From Bacteroidaceae bacterium (GTDB lineage: Bacteria; Bacteroidota; Bacteroidia; Bacteroidales; Bacteroidaceae): a stretch of DNA of 38,069 bases. The position numbers were made by a program, and so were the translations under genes. Shown here piece after piece: positions 32,993 to 38,069 of this stretch (within the stretch, counting starts at the first letter, position 1; each line of letters opens with the position of its first letter). The notes below the pieces were generated by a model. That model worked only from the letters and a program-made list of their open reading frames with translations, was not told the DNA's origin and did no database searches. The stretch covers positions 1-38,069 of the forward strand of contig JAFOCV010000072.1 in NCBI GenBank assembly GCA_017381015.1, written 5' to 3'.

Positions 32993-34237
32993 ATGATAAG
33001 ACTATTTCTTATATCATTCCTACTAATATTCTCTGCTTCATCCGTAGAAGCCAAAAAGAAGGTTACGTTGAAGAAGAGATTCAAGGAGGCACATTTAGCT
33101 ATCAAGAATAGTTCTGGACAAGAGAACATAGAAAGAATCTTGATAGATAGTTTGTCTCGTCCCACTACTACCAAAAAGTCTAAAGCAGAGGGATATCATA
33201 TTTGTGCCCTGCTACAAAATAATCTCAACGAAGGTCTCAACATGAAGGCCTACCTCAAACAGAATATAGATACTCTCAAACTATATCAGACCATATTGAA
33301 AGTATATGGTTATACCTTGCAAAGCGACTCTGTTGACGAGAAGAAAAAGTTTGAGAATAAAAATATAAGACTCCGTTCATTGCATAGAGAAAATCTCCTT
33401 GGCGGAGGAATCTACAATTTGCGCAAAAATAATTGGGAAGAAGCATTCAAATACTTTGATATGTTTCTGAAAACCCATACTACAGATTTAGATAGCGTTC
33501 TGGGTCGTGTATCATATTGGGCAACGGTTTGTGGCATGAATGCAAACAGTGCAGAAAAAGTCTTAAAGCACGTTGACCAAGCCGTAAGCCTATCTAAGAA
33601 AGAAGACCGTCCTGCCCTTTTGGAATACAAGGCTCGTAGCTATATACAACTAGGTGACAGTGTTTCGTGGCTAAAACTAATAGAAGAATCCGTAGACACA
33701 TATCCTGGTTACAATTATTTCTTTCTCAATCTGATGGATTATTATATGCGTCATGGTCAGATAGAGAGAGGTTTGTTGCGCACGGATTCATTACTCCGTA
33801 CCGATGCCGACCGAGCTGTATATTGGTTTGCATTGAGCATGTTTGCACTAGAGCAAAATGACTATGAGAAATGTATCAGCATGAGTGAAGAATGCCTTTT
33901 ACGCGAACCAAACAATATCGATGGCCTATACAATAAAGGTATTTCCCTGCTCAATCTAGCCTTGACAGAAACCAATGCGGCCAAGCGCAGACAATACTAT
34001 CGTAGAGCATTGGAGCCAATGGAAAAAGTACGCGAACTCTCACCTGATAACATTCAGCGATGGGGCAATCCCTTGTACCGAATATATCTCAATCTGAATA
34101 TGGGTGGTAAGTTTGAAGAAATTGATGCTCTGCTTGATAAAATACAAAAAAACGATACCCAATCAAATTCTCCCGTACATGTACCTAATACGGGAAAGGA
34201 GGTTGGTACTACATACAAGCGTTTAGGTTCGTCGTAA
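32993..34237 (+). CDS. Exported TPR protein, paralogue of the preceding one
   Basis: The signal peptide is MIRLFLISFLLIFSASSVEA, followed by a basic helix (KKKVTLKKRFKEAHLAI) and several TPR-like helical pairs (NWEEAFKYFDMFLKTHTTDL, YWFALSMFALEQNDYEKCIS). The C-terminal IDGLYNKGISLLNLALTETN and RALEPMEKVRELSPDN segments correspond in order and spacing to the end of the protein at 31373, so the two are probably paralogues. Length is 414 residues. The stop is 18 nt before the sensor kinase start, so this gene likely belongs to the kinase operon, perhaps as an accessory sensory protein. Confidence 0.78.
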   Translation: MIRLFLISFLLIFSASSVEAKKKVTLKKRFKEAHLAIKNSSGQENIERILIDSLSRPTTTKKSKAEGYHICALLQNNLNEGLNMKAYLKQNIDTLKLYQTILKVYGYTLQSDSVDEKKKFENKNIRLRSLHRENLLGGGIYNLRKNNWEEAFKYFDMFLKTHTTDLDSVLGRVSYWATVCGMNANSAEKVLKHVDQAVSLSKKEDRPALLEYKARSYIQLGDSVSWLKLIEESVDTYPGYNYFFLNLMDYYMRHGQIERGLLRTDSLLRTDADRAVYWFALSMFALEQNDYEKCISMSEECLLREPNNIDGLYNKGISLLNLALTETNAAKRRQYYRRALEPMEKVRELSPDNIQRWGNPLYRIYLNLNMGGKFEEIDALLDKIQKNDTQSNSPVHVPNTGKEVGTTYKRLGSS

Positions 34238-34255
34238 CCCATCATTTATTATCCT

Positions 34256-37200
34256 ATGCGCCAAGGAACCATATACATCATCATATTACTTTCATTAGTA
34301 TTCCTATCGTGTAAGCGAGATGATACTAGTGTGCCTGATGCTATGAATCGCAAGGCATACAATTTGAGATATACAGATGTGGATTCTTCCTTGAAGTATG
34401 CCAATCAAGCATACGAATTATCAGCAGATTACCCTGATGGTCAGGCAGAAGCAATCAGCCATATAGCCTTTGCTCACTATCAACAGATGCGATACACCGA
34501 AGCTCAGCGCCTGCTGAGGAAGGTGGACTCGCTCACGAATAATCAGGTGGAGCTCTTGTGTGCTGATATTATGCGCATGAAGATAACACAACGAACATCA
34601 GAATTTCGTACCTTTTACCGAGCATGGCATAATGCAGAACGTAGATTGAAAAGAATAGAAGAAGAGGAGCATCTCCTGTCTCCCCATCTTCTGGCCAGAT
34701 TGCAATATGCGCGTACAGAAATGCACATAATTGCATCTACGTTCTACCTCTATTCACACAATCTGCCTGCATCACGCCTTCAGTTAAAGAATGCCGAAGA
34801 GTACATGCACGTACCTCGAGATACGTCTCAGTGGATTAACTACATGTACATGCTCAGCGTAGGTGGTATTCTCACCGGTGATAGTGACAAAGTGAGGATA
34901 CAGGAGTTTGATCATCTGATGCACATCATCACCATAGCCAAGCGTTCCAGAAATAAGTATTTCCATGCCAATGCTCTTCAGTCATTATCCAAGATGGTGG
35001 AGACGCCAGAGCAAAGATCATGGCTGGTCAATCAGCGTGGTGGTAGTATGGATTATTTGGTGGGACAATATTCCACCATCAATGGAGTGGCTATGATGGA
35101 CTCCTTGCCACTGATGCTTGCCAACTATTCATTTAAGGTCTTTAGCGAGTATGGCGATTGGTTTCAGATGGCTAACGTATTGCGCACCAAGGCAGAAATA
35201 TTATTCCGTCAGCAAAGGTATCAAGATGCACTGATTCCTCTTAATGAAGCAATAGATATCATCAATCGCCACCATGATATTGAGAGCAGAAAGGTGTCCT
35301 ATTGGGAAGCTCGTATATATGAAAGGTTGTCTTTGGTTTATAGTGCTTTAGGCAATCTGGAAATGGCCTATGACGCAAGAAGAAACTATCTCACCCTTTG
35401 GGATGCTATGCGTCAGAATCTGGAAGAAGAGGCACGTGCCGAGGAGTTGCAAACGTACAACAACAGGCTCTACATCAATCTTTCATTTATCATTGCCGTT
35501 TTCATGGTGCTCTCAATAGCCTTTTGGTTCTTGTTGAGAAAAGTTAAGAAACACAATATCAGGCAAGAGCGCGAGGCAGACGAAGCCCTTCAAGCTCTGA
35601 AAGACGAAACTAGTGCCAAGGAACTGCAATTGGCCAAGAGAAAGCTCATCAACATAGAGCGAAGAGCCAAGGTGAGTTTTGCCGAAAACGTAGTGCCCTA
35701 TATCAACAGAATGCTTCACACCCATGACGCAGAGTATGTGGGAGAATTGGCCACAGAGATACTCCGCATCAATGGCATTTTAACGGAATGGATTCAGCTA
35801 AAGCGCGGACAAGTGGCTATGAATATTAGCACCTTCCCTCTGCAACCCCTTCTGGATACTATTGCCAAGAGCAAGAACACTTATCAACGCGAAGGACTCA
35901 CTCTGAATGTTCCCAATGTAGATTATTCCGTTAAGGCCGACCGTGCTTTGACATTGTTTATGATACATACATTGTGTGACAACGCTCGCAAGTTCACACC
36001 CGAAGGTGGTGTCATCAGTATCGAAGTTACCGCTAATGAATCCGTGGTAGAGATTTCCATAAAGGATACAGGTTGCGGATTAAGCCAGGAGGATGTTGAC
36101 AAAATCAATAACAGTAAGGTATTCCGTATTAAATCATCCACGCCTCATGTAGATGAAGAGAAACAGAAGACTAATAGATTCGGCTTTGGTTTGATGAATT
36201 GCAAGGGTATCATCAACAATATGAAGAAGCTCTCTGATCGTTTTCAAGAGTGTGATTTTGGAGTTGAGAGCACTTTGGGTAAGGGGAGTCGTTTCTGGTT
36301 TAGATTGCCACGTGTATTGTCATTGCTAATATGCTTGTGTACATCACTACTTGGCCAAGCGAATGCAGATTATCAGTCTGCTTATGAAAACTATCAGTTG
36401 ATGTACACACGCAACTTTCAGTACAAGCATGAGGAGGCATATCAGTATGGTCTGATGGCTGAGCAACAAGTCCCCTTGGACAGTACCTTGCTCAGAATGG
36501 AGATAGCCAATCAGATGGCCATAGCCAGCCAAGCAATGAACCTGTGGGACAAGTACGAGCATTACAATGCTCAATACCTCCAACTCTATCGTATCAATAC
36601 CTCTGACCCCAACCTCTCCGTCTATGCTGAGCGTCTACACATGCTAGAGACGGAAACCAATTGGTCACAATTCGTTATGGTGATTCTTACGCTCTGTTCA
36701 CTTGTGTCGCTAGTACTGGCGGTACGTCGTTCAAGTCAGCGCCGTAAGGAAATGCAGATATATTCAGATCAGCTCATTCTGCAACAAGAGCTTCATGATA
36801 AGACACAATACGAGTTGGACAGAGTGCATATTCAGAATAGAATCCTGGCCAATTGTCTGTCCACCATCAAACACGAAACAATGTATTACCCTGCTCGTAT
36901 ACAGCAGTTGACACAATATGCCAATGTGGATATGGCCGACCTGCACCAACTTATGGCATATTATAATGAGGTGTACACTATACTTCTGGAACAAGCACAG
37001 AGGCAAACGGCTTTCAAGATAGTATTGGACGAGAGCGTTTTGTTTGAATTGAAGCGTCGCATCATGTCGGCAATCTCTGGTATCCCCGTGGAAATATCTA
37101 CCTCTGACAAAGGGAAAATTCAGGAGATAAGGATTAAGTCAAACACTCATTCCATCCCCGACAATCTCTTTACCCTGGAAGCAGGCAATCTGGATGCCTT

Positions 37201-37342
37201 TGTGGCAAGAGAGATAGTACGTATGCACGATGCTGCATGTGGATTCCCTGGCTTAAGACTATATGTAGAAAATAATGAAATCATCATAACACTATGGAAG
37301 AATTCAAAGTTATTATCGTCGAAGACGTTCAGTTGGAACTAA
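34256..37342 (+). CDS. Lipoprotein-like TPR sensor kinase of DUF5112/DUF5113 type
   Basis: The 1028-residue protein starts with a lipobox-like signal (LLSLVFLSCKRDD, Cys19) and periplasmic TPR helices to about residue 395. A first membrane segment is at about 403-425 (INLSFIIAVFMVLSIAFWFL). A coiled-coil dimerisation region and a HATPase domain follow, with N-box DNARKFTPEGG (about 575), G1 box DTGCGL and G2 box FGFGLMNCKG (about 641). A second hydrophobic stretch (about 685-703, signal-peptide-like), about 100 periplasmic residues, a third segment (about 802-822), and a second coiled coil with STIKHETMYYPARI, candidate phospho-acceptor His873, complete it. The first dimerisation helix has no His at the expected place (FAENVVPYINRM). 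It overlaps the response regulator by 49 nt. Confidence 0.82.
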   Translation: MRQGTIYIIILLSLVFLSCKRDDTSVPDAMNRKAYNLRYTDVDSSLKYANQAYELSADYPDGQAEAISHIAFAHYQQMRYTEAQRLLRKVDSLTNNQVELLCADIMRMKITQRTSEFRTFYRAWHNAERRLKRIEEEEHLLSPHLLARLQYARTEMHIIASTFYLYSHNLPASRLQLKNAEEYMHVPRDTSQWINYMYMLSVGGILTGDSDKVRIQEFDHLMHIITIAKRSRNKYFHANALQSLSKMVETPEQRSWLVNQRGGSMDYLVGQYSTINGVAMMDSLPLMLANYSFKVFSEYGDWFQMANVLRTKAEILFRQQRYQDALIPLNEAIDIINRHHDIESRKVSYWEARIYERLSLVYSALGNLEMAYDARRNYLTLWDAMRQNLEEEARAEELQTYNNRLYINLSFIIAVFMVLSIAFWFLLRKVKKHNIRQEREADEALQALKDETSAKELQLAKRKLINIERRAKVSFAENVVPYINRMLHTHDAEYVGELATEILRINGILTEWIQLKRGQVAMNISTFPLQPLLDTIAKSKNTYQREGLTLNVPNVDYSVKADRALTLFMIHTLCDNARKFTPEGGVISIEVTANESVVEISIKDTGCGLSQEDVDKINNSKVFRIKSSTPHVDEEKQKTNRFGFGLMNCKGIINNMKKLSDRFQECDFGVESTLGKGSRFWFRLPRVLSLLICLCTSLLGQANADYQSAYENYQLMYTRNFQYKHEEAYQYGLMAEQQVPLDSTLLRMEIANQMAIASQAMNLWDKYEHYNAQYLQLYRINTSDPNLSVYAERLHMLETETNWSQFVMVILTLCSLVSLVLAVRRSSQRRKEMQIYSDQLILQQELHDKTQYELDRVHIQNRILANCLSTIKHETMYYPARIQQLTQYANVDMADLHQLMAYYNEVYTILLEQAQRQTAFKIVLDESVLFELKRRIMSAISGIPVEISTSDKGKIQEIRIKSNTHSIPDNLFTLEAGNLDAFVAREIVRMHDAACGFPGLRLYVENNEIIITLWKNSKLLSSKTFSWN

Positions 37343-38016
37343 AAGGCACTGAGCATATTTTCAAATACGAGATTCCCGAAGCCACTATCATCGGGACAGC
37401 TCAGAACGAGGCCGAATTATGGAAGCTCATGCGCAAGGAAATCCCTGATATGGTGCTTCTGGACTTGGGGCTTGGCGGTAGTACCACCGTGGGTATAGAC
37501 ATCTGTCGCCAGTTGCGAGAGAGGTATAGCGCTCTCAAGATACTTATCTTTACCGGCGAGATACTCAATGAGCGCCTATGGATAGAAGCTCTCTCTGCTG
37601 GTGCTGATGGTATCATTCTGAAAACAGGCAATCTGCTTCAGCGTGACGATGTTCAGATGGTAATGCATGGTAGAAAGATGGTTTTCAACGAACCCATTCT
37701 GGAGAAGATAATGGTGCGATATCGCAAGAGTGTTCTAAGCGAGGTTCACCATAGCGATGCTCTCATAGATTATGATATAGATGAATATGACGAGCGCTAT
37801 CTGCGCCATTTGGCGCTGGGTTACACCAAGGATATGATAGCCAACCTGAAAGGTATGCCATTCGGTGCCAAGAGCTTGGAAAAGAGACAAGTGGACCTGA
37901 TTAATCGTCTCTTTCCTGATAGCGAACGTACAGGTGTCAATGCTACACGCCTGGTCACTCGTGCTCTCCAATTGCACATTCTGGACTTAGAGAACCTCAA
38001 ACCCGATGAGGAATAA
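37294..38016 (+). CDS. Response regulator (receiver plus C-terminal HTH-like DUF5932 region)
   Basis: Residues 1-125 form a receiver domain: acidic pair Glu10/Asp11 (VIIVEDV), phospho-acceptor Asp57 (MVLLDLGLGG), the conserved Thr (ILIFTGE) and Lys (ADGIILKTGN). After a linker, residues about 165-235 (EYDERYLRHLALGYTKDMIA, then SLEKRQVDLINRLFP and NATRLVTRALQLHIL) look like a divergent LuxR-type helix-turn-helix as in Bacteroidetes DUF5932 regulators. The start codon lies 49 nt inside the kinase gene, so the two are translationally linked and form a two-component pair. It most likely binds DNA; targets are unknown. Nothing further is visible between 38017 and the window end. Confidence 0.85.
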   Translation: MEEFKVIIVEDVQLELKGTEHIFKYEIPEATIIGTAQNEAELWKLMRKEIPDMVLLDLGLGGSTTVGIDICRQLRERYSALKILIFTGEILNERLWIEALSAGADGIILKTGNLLQRDDVQMVMHGRKMVFNEPILEKIMVRYRKSVLSEVHHSDALIDYDIDEYDERYLRHLALGYTKDMIANLKGMPFGAKSLEKRQVDLINRLFPDSERTGVNATRLVTRALQLHILDLENLKPDEE

Positions 38017-38069
38017 ATAATCATCTCGCACACTCTTAATAAGACTACCATTCTTCTCTTTACATGGAC

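Overview
The window looks like a chromosomal segment of a gut-type Bacteroidales bacterium, most likely Prevotellaceae. The support is indirect: Bacteroidetes-type promoters (TTTG, about 20 nt, TAnnTTTG), a Rho factor with a long charged low-complexity insertion, a DUF5686 outer-membrane protein, a complete L-fucose operon, a DUF5112/DUF5113-like sensor kinase, and a secreted protein whose C-terminus has the YNLxGQ...GKK pattern common in Prevotella. No rRNA or tRNA gene was seen.

Layout. (1) 1-2711 is a broken defence-like edge: the start of a HAD-type gene, the 3' part of a type I restriction hsdR with an internal stop, a sharp junction near 1310-1330, a 5'-truncated Rossmann/RyR-domain gene and a small intact RyR-domain gene. 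(2) 2712-3681 has no convincing gene but holds a long hairpin, an inverted repeat and a short direct-repeat cluster. (3) 3682-8145 is an operon of an acyl carrier protein, a CrtI/retinol-saturase-like FAD oxidoreductase and a DUF5686 protein. (4) 8388-19773 is a fucose region: a GH29 fucosidase and a secreted partner on the plus strand converge on the minus-strand operon fucI-fucO-fucA-fucK-mutarotase-fucP. Together these cover release of fucose, inner-membrane uptake, and breakdown to dihydroxyacetone phosphate and 1,2-propanediol. (5) 20022-24762 holds a flavodoxin/ferredoxin protein, rho, and a divergent ABC-F ATPase.

(6) 24763-27780 is a dense repeat zone with two different nuclease-plus-repeat arrangements about 1.5 kb apart. 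The first is an IS200-like (REP-associated) TnpA flanked by GC-rich hairpin repeats, a 49-50 bp tandem repeat and an exact 42 bp tandem array. The second is a GxxExxY PD-(D/E)XK protein placed centrally between two pairs of about 80 bp palindromic repeats. A short AraC-type regulator lies between them. (7) 27785-31311 carries a methyltransferase and gyrA. (8) 31373-38016 carries two paralogous exported TPR proteins, a 1028-residue lipoprotein-like sensor kinase whose ATP-binding module and candidate phospho-acceptor histidine lie in different halves, and an overlapping response regulator.

The strongest candidates for something under-described are the repeat-bracketed GxxExxY nuclease, the 42 bp array beside the REP/TnpA system, the split sensor kinase, and the RyR pair next to a decayed restriction gene. 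All family assignments come from reading the protein sequences; no database search was run.
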